Origin: Platycnemis pennipes
Lineage: Eukaryota; Arthropoda; Insecta; Odonata; Platycnemididae
DNA length: 64,000 bases
Assembly: GCA_933228895.1 (NCBI GenBank)
Contig: OW121855.1
Coordinates: 46,018,698-46,082,697 of the forward strand
Reading direction: 5' to 3'
Made by a program: the position numbers and the translations under genes. The notes under the pieces are model-generated. The model made no database searches. It was not told where the DNA came from and saw only the letters and a program-made list of their open reading frames with translations. Each line of letters opens with the position of its first letter. The first letter of the stretch is position 1. Below, in pieces: positions 21,721 to 35,210 of the stretch.

Positions 21721-23400
21721 GGGGACTCCAGAAGTCGGACTTGCGGAAAGAAGTGTCTCTTGTTGCCAGGGCTCGATTGTTATGCTCACTACATGCGTGG
21801 ATTAAAATTCTGATCCCTCAGTCAGGATAGCCTCTGTCAACTAAGTGGGTGTTGCGTGAAGGAAAATATGCGCAATTTAGGTGATTCACTCCTTTCAGTT
21901 TTCGATACAGTGGTGGTTCTTTGATATTCCAAAATTGGTGTTTCAAATGAGCGTCTAAATTCCGGATGATAAAAATTTCTCTCCAACAAAAGCCATTTTA
22001 CTCACACCATTATTGACTAATCCAGAAAAAATATTTTTCTCAAAAATTGGGTTGAAGCTATTGTCAATGGTAGGATGAAACTCAGTTTGGGTGCAAATTT
22101 CTTCATGGTCCCTTAACATACATTAAAGGAAGTGTCATCATGAGTTTTATTTTTCAGTTCATATATGTTTTCCGTAGGCGACAATAGTATATATATTTAA
22201 CATGAAAATTCTGCTAGAGTTCAAATCACGATTTAATTTGAAATATTGATAGGAAATTGTATTAAGTGCCTGGTGGAAAAGGAAAAAATTTTAAACCACC
22301 CAAAAATCTTAATCATAATGGATTTAATAGCTCATGTGCCTATTACTGTCTTCCTAAAGCTGAGCTTTTTTGTAAAATATATTTTTGAAACAGTTATTAA
22401 GGATATACATCATATTAAAAAATTTAATTATTAATGGTGTTCATTCAAATAGCAGCAAAAAATAAACAAACCATTTGATTACTAGATTTTATGACACTAG
22501 AAAATTGCTGAATTCCACGATAAAATATGTTAAAGTCACTACGAGACCAGTGTATCCATACTTTTACATGAAACCAACCAAGTATGTACTGCATAGGGCT
22601 TCTATATTTAAAGCCGTACTTATTTTGATATACCTATCCCTTTCCGTTCATAATTACTTCGTCAAAATAAGAAAAACATTGAGTAGGCTAATAATTGCCT
22701 AATGCAGTTAATGGGTTAGAGGACATAAGGATGGATGCACAGTTTATTAGATTAGATGATCACTCTTAACTGTAATTGAAATTTTAAAAATGTCATAAAA
22801 TATTTTGGTATTCTTAGAGGTATAATATAGTCTGATTCCACTAAAATCAATTTAGAAAAGTGTTTTCTATAGAACTTATATCATACTAACATAGGGATAA
22901 TTAAATGCTGATTTTACTTATGGCAGCTACTATGGAAACTATGGTATCATCAGAACTTTGAGAACAAAGTACACAAACATTTGTATTTCCATATCTTGTA
23001 TTTGATATAATGTTCATTAACAGTCACTGATGATCAGATCAATGTAACATGAGCAAAAGTGATTAGAACTATTTAAGGCAATTAATCTACACTATTGTGT
23101 AAAAGACTATTGAGTTAAAGTGGGAAATATATAAGAAATAAAAATAAAATTAATTCACATATGGCACATGTGAATTAATAAAGGAATACTGTTTGAATAC
23201 CCTAAGAGAATTTTGATGTTTCAGATATTTTTAGTTTTAGCTTTTTCATTTACTTCCCCTGAAACGAATCTCCGAGTGAATGAATTCGTGTCCTTCATTT
23301 CAAGTGTCGAGTACGCTCTAACTCCGTTGGTAGTGCCAAGATCCTGTTGCTATTATCTCTTAAGGAATAGTTTGTGATGAAAATGCGAGTTGGGGAAATG
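21721..23400. other. AT-rich intergenic sequence
   Basis: No supported gene. A perfect inverted repeat at 23150-23178 is listed separately. Confidence 0.5.
23150..23178. repeat. Perfect 11-bp hairpin
   Basis: TTAATTCACAT (23150-23160) and ATGTGAATTAA (23168-23178) are exact reverse complements around a 7-base loop. It is too short for a miRNA precursor. Confidence 0.65.
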
Positions 23401-24360
23401 AAAGGAGAGTGAGAGGCAAAGGTAACTCGCTACCTTCTCCTTTCCCGTCTTTCAAGCACACGAACACACACCTACTTCCTTTCAGCCGCTCCGACTTCCC
23501 GCCTTTTATTCCCGCGGAAATGTTGACGGCCGCTGAGGACTGAAAGGAAGAGAAGGAGGAATTTTCGACAACGATCCCTTTTGGGAATTGACGTCGCCTG
23601 CTCTTTTGACTCTCCCCGTTCACTCGGCTCTCCAACGAACGTATGGTAAATGTCCACCAAACGAGTGCGTCACCTTAGGGGTCAGGAGGGGCGCCATCGG
23701 GTGCCCCGCTGACCGATTGCGATGCCATCGACCTCTTGGCACGTCAAAACCCCTTAGCAACAGGAACTTCAAATCGGCCGTCAACGCCCTACAGACCTCC
23801 CCATCCTCCATGCTATCTCCACCGCCCCTTGGCCTCTCGACTCCCTTGCGAGAGCCCCAGTACTCTCCTGCCCTTCTTTCTCGCTCCTATCTTGCCCGCC
23901 CCACTGAACCTCCTCCTCCCACTCCCCCTTCCTGCCCCACCTCCCCCTCCGCATTCTCTTGCGCCGTATTCTTTTTCTCCCTCCCCCCCCTCTTCCTCTC
24001 CAGGTCTTCGTCAATGCATTCTCTCAATCCCCCCTGTTGCCACCCCACGAATCCCCTACTCCAGATTCCCATTACGTTATTTCGCATCCCATTCCCCTAC
24101 TGGTGTCTTAAGGAGGAGTGCCACTCACACAGCTCCTTCGTCCTTCCCTCCCCATCCAAATATTCCGTACCAAGAATCTCCCACGCATTTGTTCCCGCGA
24201 TACGCCCTCGGTCCCTTCAAGCGAACCCTTTATGTACCCACCTTACCATTATCCGGCGCCAGCATATTTCCACCAATCGTTTTCGGTTCTAATCCTTATT
24301 CTTGCCCCAATTCCTACCCTTGATTATTATTTATGCTCTTTCAATTCCTTTCATCAGCAA
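23401..24360. other. Pyrimidine-rich GC island
   Basis: After a mixed GC start (23480-23770), the plus strand is strongly C/T-rich, with CCTCCCC runs. Two overlapping plus-strand open frames of 234 and 195 codons are equally Pro/Ser-rich in different frames, which marks them as composition effects. TTAGCAAC at 23754 is an RFX half-site-like word. Confidence 0.55.
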
Positions 24361-24600
24361 GAAAACTGAAATTTGAGGGCATTTATGCCATTAGGCATGG
24401 GTGGTAGTCAGGTGGAGAAGTGAAATATGGGTATTCGAGGGAGCCTGGTTTTCGAGTATTTTAATTAAAGGCTGACATGTCCAAAGTCCCTTGCGGTATG
24501 CTATACTTTCCTATAGGTTCCCTGGTAGGTATCGGAGTTCTACTGAATATTACCACTGCTGTTGGGATTCTAACCCGTATCCTTGGCATTGAAATCGAGT
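24361..24600 (-). other. Intergenic spacer with B-box-like word
   Basis: The minus strand contains GGGTTAGAATCCC (24565-24577 on plus), which resembles a Pol III B-box in a T-arm stem. I could not find an A-box at the expected distance, so a SINE is not supported. Confidence 0.3.
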
Positions 24601-25500
24601 ATTCTTGATTGCACAACATCCGAAACTCATCTCATAATTGTCTTCTCTTTGTTTTTGTTTTCTTACCGCCAATTTCTCCTTATTTTCTTCTCTTCTTCTC
24701 ATGGTCCCACAAGACAACTTCCATGCAATCTCGCTGTATATTCCTATCCCTCTTTCATGTCCTCCCGCATCCTTCGGAATCAAACTCTGTTTCCCATCCC
24801 TCTTCCTTTGCTCTCCGATTATTTTCCTCGCAACTCACCCCCAACCCTATAGATTTACTCATTTCGTTCCCCTCACCATTCGCCTCCTTTCTCCCCTATG
24901 TGCCCTTACCTTTACTACCTCGCCGTACGCCGCCCTCCTCATCCCTGCACTCAACCATCCTTGTCTTCCCCCATCCCACTTCTCCTCCCCCCCCTACACC
25001 CTTTTCCGTAGCCCATCACAAGCCCCTATCCAGTATTTCCCTTTTATGACTCCCTCACCGTGGACGCGCTTTGCGAAGGGACCCTTAAGCGATGTGCGCT
25101 TGACTATATAAGAATGAACGTTTTAGTTTGCATAGCCGCGGGTTGCAAAGAGGGGGCGAGTGAGTGAGAAAGAGGCGGAATGAAAGGAGGACCGCGAGAT
25201 TGTTGGCGTGCGGGAGAAGGTGGGGGGGGATGAAGGCCAGGGAGTGGAAAGGAGATAAAATAGGAGAGAAATATTGCGTAAGAGAATTGAGCGGAGGGAG
25301 TGCAGGCAGGCGGCTCTCCGTCTGTAAGTGGAGTGAGGTGCCTCTTCGCTCTCTTTTCTTCTTTTTCCTCTCTCTCACTTCTCTGCCCCCCACTTCTCTC
25401 TCTTTCCTTTGGATGAATAATTCATTAGGGTCGATGCAATGGCAAACGTGGTTTTTACGCCTCAAAGCGCCCTTCCTTGATTAGGCTCTATGTCGGCGTG
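24601..25500. other. Pyrimidine-to-purine skewed island
   Basis: The plus strand is C/T-rich from about 24640 to 25060, switches to G/A-rich at about 25140-25330, then briefly C/T-rich again (25340-25420). The three overlapping plus frames and the minus frame follow the skew and show no domain. Confidence 0.55.
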
Positions 25501-27190
25501 AGGGAGATATGGATAAAGAGACAGCGTGCGTGTAAATCCCTAACCCAGCGTTTTCTGCCTACACTCCTCCCTTTGCCTCTTTCTCCTTTCTGATATATAT
25601 ATATATACGCATATGTGTACACGTCATATCAGATACATCCAGCCCATGTACTTCAATACCCAACTTTCCTATGTCATAGTTTACAGACGCTTGAATAAAT
25701 GTTTCACAGTTGTCTCTTCATCAGTGTCTGGATGATGAACTTTTGCCCTTCGCTCGTGGCAAACTCCCATTTAGTATCTAGCATCGCATCTCTCTCCACA
25801 TCCCCTCCATCCTTCCTCTTTTACTCTGATGAGCTCTGATTACGGGGACGCAGCAAAGGGGTAGGGCAGGGAGACTTGATTCAGTAAAAGTGAAAGGACT
25901 AAAACGCATTTTAGCCGACACAAAAGGATTTTTGTTTCAAAGGGACGGAAGGGCGAATGCGCCGTCTCCATCAAATTTCGTCGCGTGAATATTGAATGAT
26001 TATACATTGTATGCGGTGTTTATTACTGCTGTTGCCTTTTTGGACTCTATCAACTCTGTGCCCGGAGTGATTCGGAAAGATAATGTGCTGCAAAGGACTG
26101 GACGATGTTTTCAACGGATAACGAATTAGCGAGGGCCAAAATTTGTTACCCCAAAGGGAAGAGCGATTAAATTTGCGAAAGCTATGGAATGAATGGTTAG
26201 GTTATTAGCATAAAGGTATTTTCAGGATAAAGGCTGTGAGGATAAAGTAAACTATGCCAGTATTAATATTTGTAAATGATGATTCACTTTTTAAAACATT
26301 TCTAAGATTAATGACGTGAAAACACGTCATTGGAGATTGAATAGTGGCCTACTGAGATTCTGTTCCAAGAATTTCACATTGTGTAGCTGTCTTCCCAATT
26401 GAAATCCTGGATTTTTATAATATCAATCGATCCCCTAATGAGCCTGGGGTCATAGGCTGTTCTTGTACAATTACTTTCGCTTATTTGTTTTAAGTGCACA
26501 TGCTCACTCTACAGATGATTGGCTGAATTTTATTTTAATTCTCCCTCTTTGGTGCTCCCAGAGTCTAATTTTTAAAGACTCCGTTATCTGCTCAGTATGG
26601 GATTCACCGCAAGTGCGTGAAATTTTATGGACACTTTCATTAATTTCTTGAGGGATCTTGACCTTGTCACTGTATATTTTCTCGCTCATCTGTGAGATGA
26701 AATGGGTAGAACCATATTTTTCAATTTGGCCGTTTTACATCTCACTCCGTGTCGTCTGTTTGCGTTTTCTTTTCCATCGTCATTATATTAGAGCAATTAT
26801 AAAGACCAATAATTTCAATCGTTAAGGCTGTAACAGAGTCCCACATTCATGGAAGAGATTGTTGAGAAAAAGGCTAATCACAGTGGAGCAGCAAAAGGAA
26901 GCAGATTATTTAAAAGTAGCGAAAACCTTTATTTATTTATTCTGATCGGAGATGCCGATTGGAATTTTGAATATACGTTTGCCTTTCCAACATAAATAAT
27001 GCTGCAAAAACCCGTCAGTATGCAAATTTAACTCTTGAACACCTCAGGAACCTAGGTGTTAAAATTATATTTACATTACACTTTTTTATAGTTAATTCTG
27101 CTATTAAAACGTCTTCGCTGGTAGAAGATTTTTAAATTTCTTTCTTTAACCCTTTAAACGGACCGGGTATAGGTATTATTATTTGATTTC
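25501..27190. other. Intergenic sequence with (AT)n
   Basis: An AT microsatellite lies at about 25593-25607. The rest is AT-rich to mixed sequence without supported features. Confidence 0.5.
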
Positions 27191-28860
27191 ATACCATTTC
27201 AGATTAATCATGATCAAATGCTCCTACTGTTTTCCTTCCTCTCTCGCGCTTTTTCGAATGATACTATCCCTCTTGGCGTACTCTCATTTTCATCATTTTA
27301 TGCATACTCTCAGCCTCTTTCTCGTATATCATGCTTTCATCCTCCAGTAATCGTATTGAAAATCCTGTCGTCCTTCCTGCTTGTTCCATACACCATCTCT
27401 GACCCTTAATTTCCCAAGTTGTTTTTTTTCCCAACCAATTCGAAAACTTCCTCCTCCGTCTCTCTTTCGGTCCATCAACCTTCTTTGGAATCCTATTCAA
27501 ACATTTATTTCAAAAATCCCCCATTCTTTTTTTTTCATAGAAGTTTATGGGGCCACTCTCAATTTAAAACTCTTCACTAACCTCTTCTAATGCAATTTGC
27601 AAATTTAGTTTAAGTTATTGATGGCTATTGGATAAAATAGTAGTCACCAATCATTTGAAATCGTTCCTACTTATCCATCTTGAGTTATATCCCTATTCTT
27701 CAAATGGAAATCATGGTGGAATATTTCTCCATCCGTTCCCTTCTTTCCCATCCACCTGCATCCTTAAATTCCACGCCATGTCGTCGAAGGCCCTTGAAAT
27801 GTCTTGGGGGAAGATTGGGGCCCCTACTGCGGTGGGAGTGAAGTGTCACTGTTGGAGGAAGTGGGGGAGAAATCACAATTGGTGCGTGCGCTTGTGGGAT
27901 GGTTCTTCAATCGCCTTTCTCACGCACAACTCAGCATTTTTCCTGTTGGGAAACTGTTTGTCGCCTGATCCCTCTGAAAACTTCGGGGACGGAGACCCCG
28001 ACGGCGATGTGGAGAATTTGGAAGTGGCATAAACGAGACGCGGAGCGAAAGTAAAGACGGATGACGGGACATTTCAATCGCTCGGAAGCTCTCGCGAGTT
28101 TATTCACCGGCTCTCTTGTAATTTTGATGGGGGAAGTTGTGCGCCTCTGCGGTGGAAGGTCTGATGCGAAGAGAGAGAGAGAGAAAACGCAGGATGGAAA
28201 CGGGACGCAATCCCTTTGCATTCGCGCCCAAGACCCGTCTACCGCGTCTCCTGCTCTATAAAAACGGGGGTGAGGCCACAAATGCCGCGGAGAACCTTGG
28301 AGGAGGTCTTCCACTCCATGGATCTGCTCTCACACGCACACAACCGCACGTGAGCTCACACGCGCACATGAATCTACGTCCGACTCCTTCATCTCTCCTA
28401 AGCCACGCACCACCCTTCCAACATTCCCTCCCGTTGACGACTCTGCTATACGAGCATCCAGCGCATCGTCAACGGATTTGCATCTAAGTGGCCACGAGTT
28501 CGCTGCGCTCCGCGCGACCATACGGCTATAAAACTACGCGTGGGACAAAAGGATTTCGGAAGGCTTTATATTTTTGGCTCGATGGAGCGATTCAGAGCCA
28601 CTGCGTTGGAAGAGATGGGGCATTTATCTCACGCTCTTTTCCTCCCGCTCACGGGACCCTAGCAGCAATTTCTGGTTCCCTTCTCTCCCTTTTCCTCACT
28701 CAGTTCCCTTCAGCCCTATTTTTTTCCATCTTATCGGCATTTTTCTTTCTTTCACCCTATTAAAGTCTGCACCTCTTTACTTCCCCTTCGAAGTCAGGGG
28801 CTCATCAGCCTAATTTTGTGTTTCGCTGCATCCAACTATATTCAGAGGGGGTTCCTTTTT
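27191..28860. other. Mixed GC/CpG island
   Basis: A moderately C/T-rich lead (27220-27500) is followed by a CpG-rich block (27780-28560) with GAGAGAGAGAGA at 28171-28182 and a CACACGCACACAACCGCACG run near 28332. A C/T-rich tail runs to 28770. GCTCTATAAAA at 28252-28262 and GGCTATAAAA at 28523-28532 are TATA-like words in good GC context, so a promoter is conceivable, but no exon follows. Open frames on both strands lack domains. Confidence 0.5.
28252..28532 (+). promoter_or_regulatory. Two TATA-like words in a CpG-rich block
   Basis: GCTCTATAAAA (28252-28262) and GGCTATAAAA (28523-28532) both match the TATA consensus and sit in CpG-rich sequence. Insect core promoters often pair a TATA box with a TCAGT-type initiator about 30 bp downstream; I do not see a clear one. 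Weak support. Confidence 0.2.
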
Positions 28861-29775
28861 TAGGCTCCACCCGGGTCTCTCTCGCATAGTGATGGCTTAA
28901 CAGAGTAATGCTTTACACTCCAACACTAGTTACTTACACTTATGTGGTTATCGGGAGTTCAAAAATTTAGATATTGATAACACTATTGCGTATTATGCTA
29001 GCACGTCAAATTACATAAAAAATGGATGAGTTTGAACATTCAGAGCCTAGTTTGCATAACATAAACCCCCTATTTAATGAAATAGTTCTTTCTATTTACA
29101 TTCGTGGGCGTTTGCATATGAAATTTACTAATGCTTTTTTGTGAAATTGTGTACCATCTGAAAATTGAAAATAAAGCACTTAGGTGTAAAAACCATAAAC
29201 GTAAAAATAAAATGAACACAGAAATTTGAACTCAAGTAAATTTACGATACAATTATTAAGAATAATAATGAAATACAAATTAAAATTGCGTGATATTGTT
29301 AATTTTTCTTTTGTTGCAATAGAAGATTTACTACAGTATTTATAATCATAATTAATTTAATCTTACTATATGCTAGTAGAATATAGTTATTGTTTTTACA
29401 AATAGTTTGTGTTTTTGATTTCTTTAAATTTAAGTACCTATCTGGAAGTGAATTTGGAAAATGAGCAACGTAAATGTAGGTATATAACTTTTCTATTACC
29501 ACCACCATAGCCATACTTTTATTACGGTAGGTACAGTATTTGGGTGGTAAAGTTATTAGAGATCGCAAATGGATATCTTTGCGTCATTAAGAGTAATGGA
29601 AAAATGGCAATGATAGGATTGCTATAGAATGAAGGATTGTCGACAGAGAAAAGCGAGAGCATTTTTATCTGCTCATAGAATTAACGGGTCTAATGGTACA
29701 ATTTAGTCCAAGAAAGGGAGGTATTGTGGTGGACAGAATTGAATAAAAAATGCCGCACACGCATATTCACACTAT
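28861..29775. other. AT-rich intergenic sequence
   Basis: Nothing supported. The minus open frame 29299-29568 is AT-driven. Confidence 0.5.
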
Positions 29776-29895
29776 TCATCTACATCTACATCTACACGAT
29801 ACCTTGCAGGCCACCGCGAGGGTATGTGGCAGGGGTGTGTTATTTACACTCTTCAACCTCATTCCAACGGCTATTCATGGACTTTAATTTTTATG
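29776..29895 (-). mobile_element. Second LINE 3'-end copy
   Basis: The plus strand reads CATCTACATCTACATCTACA, then CCTTGCAGGCCACC, then GGTATGTGGCAGGGG. This is the same layout as 246-310 with several substitutions, again with the 3' end at the left. The adjoining sequence to about 29895 (including CATTCCAACGGCTATTCATG) may be 3' UTR. No ORF is left, so it is a very short 5'-truncated insertion or a SINE sharing the LINE tail. Confidence 0.65.
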
Positions 29896-30299
29896 GACTA
29901 CATATTTATGTGGAACCAAAATAAGGCCCTAATTGGCATTATATTGGATTAGCATTTTTTTGTCTTCTTGATTAATTTTTATGCTCCTCAGAAATTTAAA
30001 TCATTTTGTTCTTCAATGACATTCAGCAATAAAATCATTAATCACCCGCGGAAGTTCCTAGCATCTGAGGAAGATCATTCCATGTTATGAGCAACGAATC
30101 AAATTTTCAATCATTTAAATGACATCACCTCGTTAAGTGAGTGCAAGTGGAGGATGATTACTCTACTCTTTTAGGTGATTAAATTGACGAAGAGTTTATA
30201 TTCACATCTTTTTGCCTCCCCTGCGAGAAATCAGGGGTTCTATGCCAACTTGGTTGGATTTTTTTGCGTACTGACCCCCTTGTTGGCGCTCCGCAAATG
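29896..30299. other. AT-rich intergenic sequence
   Basis: No supported feature. Confidence 0.5.
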
Positions 30300-30990
30300 C
30301 GTTTCGGGGGAAACCTTAAATTTAGCCCTGCCATTACTTTCCGGGCGATCCCCTCTTGCCATGCAATTTCCCTCCGCACCCAGTAGTCCTTTAGTCTTGT
30401 CCCATATAATACCGACACCGGCAATATTCTGTCTATTCTCCTGCACCCAACCAACTCCCTCCCCAAGCACCCTCACCCACTTCCTACCCACCCGCACCCC
30501 ACACATCCTTCTCCATCACATCACATTGAGGCACTTCATTTATTACCCTTCCACCTCAAATACCCACCGCGACTCTATTCCTTATCTCCCATTCTCATCC
30601 CTTCCACTCAACCGTGGCCCAAATCCTTTCCCCTTCTCCCAACGAACGTCTCCAATCTCTCTTACCCCCGTGCCGTGGCCTCTCCCACCCCTCTTCCACT
30701 CCTATTTCCTTATATGTTCCGCGATCATCTTCCCCTTTGTCATCTTCGCTTCGGCTGTCTTTATTTTCTCCACACTCCATTCACCCTTCCTCCTCAGCAG
30801 TTGAGATACTCCCTCTCTCCACGCTTCGTCTTCTCCGTCATAACTTCTCTCTTCTCTCGCGTTGTTCCCCCTCATCCCCTCTTGCAATTTAGCCAATCCT
30901 TTCCTTCGCTTCCCTTCATTCTCTTCCTTCCTTTAGCCGCTCTATGCATACATCTCACTGACATATCGTCAACCTTTCCTTTCCATTGAC
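30300..30990. other. Pyrimidine-rich island
   Basis: The plus strand is C/T-rich through about 700 bp. The 209-codon plus frame (30175-30804), its overlapping neighbours and the minus-strand mirrors are all low-complexity and domainless. Confidence 0.55.
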
Positions 30991-33400
30991 TATGGAGTCA
31001 GGGAGGTTTGCTTGTACGCGTCGTGTCAAAGTGATCTTAAAAGGCATCTCACGGTCAATACTTTTATTCTTTCGGCTTGATGTGGTGACAAAAACTTGAG
31101 ATAATTAAGCATTATTTATTTTCTGAGTATAATCATGAATCACTAAGTGCTATAATAGCCCATATGCTTAATTTTGTCTTACACAGTTGAAAAAACGAGA
31201 AGCCTGAATAATTGCTCTAAGGTGGAGTCTGCGTCATCTATTTCATCCTCATTAGAAGAAGGCTTGTGATTTACCGCTCAGCAAACGTTGATACTCTGAA
31301 GTTGGAAGTTCTGTCAAGAGGAAACGAGTGAGCATGATGGTGTGCTGGCGTGAATCCAAATTCTCTCTGTCAAGAATCACTTAAAAACCTATTTATATAT
31401 TTTCGTGAAGCAAGCTTAACTTATCCAAAAATTTCTTTTTTTTTCATGCATTCACTTAACCTAGCATAGGGCAAATCCTCGATGTAGATGTTCAGTGCCA
31501 ATGTCATAAGGACTGAAATTGACGGAGGAATGAACGTCTTAGCCAAGTCAGTATAGTTAAAAAGGTATCTTTGTAGTCAATTTTGTACCTCGAGATGTGT
31601 GAAGGACAAGTTGAAAGAAAGCCAAAAATGTCGAATAATTCAAAATCTATAAGTTGTCATAAGTTTCTACAATACAAATTATTCTCAATATATCTTCATA
31701 TCAGAGAATTTACGATATGATTTTTCTCGACTTTTTGTATTGTAAATCATAGGTTTACATTTGTCCCTACCCTTGATTTTAGGCATCATGAGAGTTAATT
31801 TATCGGTGGTACTGTTATAAAATATAGCCACCCAGCAATGTAGTCATTGTGGCCTGAGTATTTTGAGCATAAAAGCTATAAGGTTATATGTTTAAGGTGT
31901 TTTTACTGCTCTGCAGCATGATGCTGAATCCTTTTTTTCTTTCTGCTCACCATAGATCATAAAATCGTTAATTTAGCCATCACTGAGCGCCAAGGTATCT
32001 GCCACTGCTTAAACTTCTGGACTGTAAAATTTGCTTCTACTTACTTCAATCTTACCCATGCTGCTCATTTCTAATACTTGAGACATATCCTGGTTTGAGA
32101 CATGTCTAGCTGAGTATGCGACTTAACGTGACATTTCAATAATTACAATATAGATTTATTGATTCGGAATATTTCACTCGGATTTAATGGTGAAAGCATT
32201 TCAGTTATGTTATACATCGTGTTTTTCGTTAAAAATATTATCAGGAATTTAGAAAAGCTCATTTAGGATTTTTAAAATTTTCGGGAGACATAAAAATTTC
32301 ACTCAAACCACTTGACGTAAAAGCGCAGTTTTCTCCGAAACACTACACTATTATGATGCATCGTAAATTACTGAAAAAAAATGAAAAAAAAAGTTCATTT
32401 AAAACATTTTTCGGGATGTGTCTTTTCGAAATTGTGATTAAATTTACCCACACAGGAAGACTGAGTTGCTTGCGTTTAAAATTATTGAAATCGTATTTAG
32501 TGGATGAGCCTTGTGTGGCTATGAGGTCTAAGTTCTATTTACGTAAAATGTAGTTGCGCTTTATTTTGATCAGCCAAATTTGAGGCGATAAGCTTGTGTC
32601 TACGATTGCTACAAATGCAGATTAGAATGATAGAATTAGATGCAGAATGCAAATAATTATTAAAAAACTTGCGTGTAAAAAATCTTCCCCCTTGATTACA
32701 TCTGTGATCTTATGTGTTCATATTTTAGGAATCATTGAAATCATATGATGAGCACTGACTAATGAAATTCATATATTCTTTGGTTTTGATCAAACCTTAA
32801 TAATTTTCTAGTTCTCACTTCTTTCAAAATCCTGTACTTATCCTCCACTCCTTGTGATGCTATTTAGTGCCAGGTATGTACAAAGAATTATAACTGGTGT
32901 TTGATATATTTTAGATCAGTAGTAAGTAAATAGATACATCCCTAGTGAGTTTTTCTCTATAATAATAAATAATTAATTCCTTAGGTTTGGAAATACGTCC
33001 TTGGTTCTGCAGCATTTAAGTCGTTTTAAGAGTCAATTTCACTATAGAATCATGTTATCTTTGTGCTTACCAGAGGAGTTATTTTTTTTAGAATTTAAAG
33101 TAAAGACCAGCCTTTATTTTTTTATTTTATAGCAAAATTAACTAGATTTGCGACCCAGAAATAAAGGAACCACCCTAAACCGTTAAAACTATTTTTTTGC
33201 ATTTTATTTCGTTAGTGACTAAGTATGTAATATCTATTACGATTCTTGCAGAAAATTTTATTTGAGAAGGTTAAAATCCTATCGTTATAATTTATATAGG
33301 TCTAAGATAAAATAGAAATTAATTTTTTCTTGGAACATCAAGTCTGATAGCTACGTCGTTGCGGTAAGGAATTTATAGCAGGAATTATAGAGGAGATAAT
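30991..33400. other. AT-rich intergenic sequence
   Basis: About 2.4 kb with no gene, RNA or transposon that I can support. Confidence 0.5.
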
Positions 33401-33740
33401 AAGATTAAGGATATGGTATCTCCTTAAGATAAGGAATTGGTCTCCACCTAGCCTCCGGGGATGTACGAGTTGAATATTATGGACGCATGGGATTTGATCG
33501 TGGTGGCTGGGTAAGATTTTCACCGATAGGGAGAGCCAAAGACGGGGGAAGTGGCCCTGAGGGTAAGGATTTTAGTATGGTAGGAGCAAGGCGTACGGAG
33601 ACTCAGCCCCATGTGCATCCGCTTATGTCACACTGTACTTATGGTCATTCATCACTCACTTTTGGTCCCAGCGGCGGTTCTCCCGCTGCCCCTCCAGGGG
33701 AGACCACTTCGGCCCCCTCGGTGACATATCGTCTCATGTT
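33401..33740. other. Moderately GC-rich patch
   Basis: Mixed-composition sequence, with a GC-rich core at about 33670-33720. The plus open frame 33487-33810 is Gly/Ser/Pro-rich in its first part and has no recognised domain. Confidence 0.4.
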
Positions 33741-34880
33741 TTCCTTTCCTTGGTTTCTTCAAAAATGTTCTTTCTTGTATTATGCCTCTTCGTTTTACTC
33801 CGAAATTTGAATACGTCTTCTGAAGGTATCCTCATATGTTCTTTGCCTCAGAAAATAATATGTTAAGAATGCGTTCATTCCGAATTATCAGCCTCCGTAT
33901 TAAGTTATTTCTTTAAAGTCATGGCGAATATTAGCATTAGATACCTCATAATTTACGTTTTATTTCATTTTTATGAATTTTATGAAATAGTTGAGAAGTC
34001 GACTTTCTGCATGAGATTTTTATAGTGGTTACTGAAACTATCATGTTATCTATCAAACTATCAGTCTACTTTTCACAGATATGTTAGATGTGGCACATAA
34101 ACCATTTGAGATAGTCCAAAATCATTAACTACGTCGCTGAGAACAGAAGGTTTTGATTCATTATCGACAAAATATGGAAAATAGAAGTCGTATACAACTC
34201 AATGTCCTCAAATATTGACGACGGTTGATATAAAATCGTATCAGCATTTATTCTTGTGTCGTGGAATAATTTTTGCCTATTATTTCCAAATGTATATATG
34301 CATCATTAAAAAGCGTGAAAAGGCACTATCACTACCGTAGTTATGTTTGTTTTCTCTCCGCCACCCCGCTATACGATTCGCCTATCTTTGACTCTCCAGC
34401 CATTTCTGCCTAGTAAAATTCTCAATCGACTCAATTTGACTCTCTTGTCTAGCCCCCTCAGATTTTGCATTAAAATCTGTCTTTCGGTATGGGAAAGGAG
34501 ACTTGCTCAGTTAACACCTCCAAATGTCACAATTGGGATATTCAGGGGTTCCCAGTGTACTTATGCTTTCTAAAAAGCACTGTGAATACCACGTATTTTC
34601 GTTCCTCCCCCTCTTTATCCTTTAATGGCTGCTACACACTCTAGCCTGAGTATGCGAGAGTTTAATAGTGAGACCGTATGTGGTCAAAGTCATGGGTCCC
34701 CTTGCTGCGTGCGCGCCCTAGCACGTTAGGAGTTACATATTCAAGGGTTGCGGAAGGAGGGGCGTGTGAGGAACAAAGGATGGTTATAGCTGAAGATGAG
34801 GTTCATTTGAAGCTTTAGGGTGATACTTGGTGGGTGGATTCGTGCTGTAGACAGCAGCCTTGGATGTAGAGGTAACTGCA
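33741..34880. other. Intergenic sequence
   Basis: Nothing supported. Confidence 0.5.
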
Positions 34881-34893
34881 GGGGGTTAAGCAT

Positions 34894-35202
34894 TCAAGAG
34901 TCGTGAGAGAGAATCAGGAGGCGAACATGTGAATAGGAAATCCGCAAACGAAGGCCCTGATGAGTAAAAAAGACACTCAATCCTTCTGAACTAACTGTAT
35001 ATGGAGAGAAACCTAATAATGGTGGATTAATGGTGATTGGGTTGACGTTGTGGCCACAGAACTGGCATCCAATCTCGAGGACACGGGTTAGCATCCCGCC
35101 TATGAGTTGTTCGGGTTTATCGTTGGGGACCTGTCCCTTTCCTTTGTGCTTTCTCGGTAGTGGTTCAAGGCTCGTTCCCATCCGTAGGACGATGCGCTGC
35201 AC
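34894..35202 (-). other. Unassigned 102-codon open frame
   Basis: A minus-strand open frame in balanced-composition sequence, unlike the skewed islands. Its predicted peptide is not low-complexity (it has EIGCQFCGHNVN and PRKHKGKGQVPNDKPEQ). I do not recognise the family. The single C-x-x-C is too little to call a zinc finger. CGGGTTAGCATCCCG at 35087-35101 on the plus strand forms a small T-arm-like hairpin, so the segment may instead be a SINE or transposon relic. Confidence 0.2.
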
Positions 35203-35210
35203 TTAAAACC

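Noticed and set aside
23588..24323. 234- and 195-codon plus-strand frames
   Set aside because: Two frames of similar length and bias overlap in the same pyrimidine-rich tract, which points to composition rather than coding.
24361..24600. SINE on the minus strand from GGGTTAGAATCCC
   Set aside because: No A-box at the expected spacing and no tail or target duplication.
30175..30804. 209-codon plus-strand frame
   Set aside because: Pyrimidine-rich tract with mirror open frames on the minus strand; no domain and no conserved motif.
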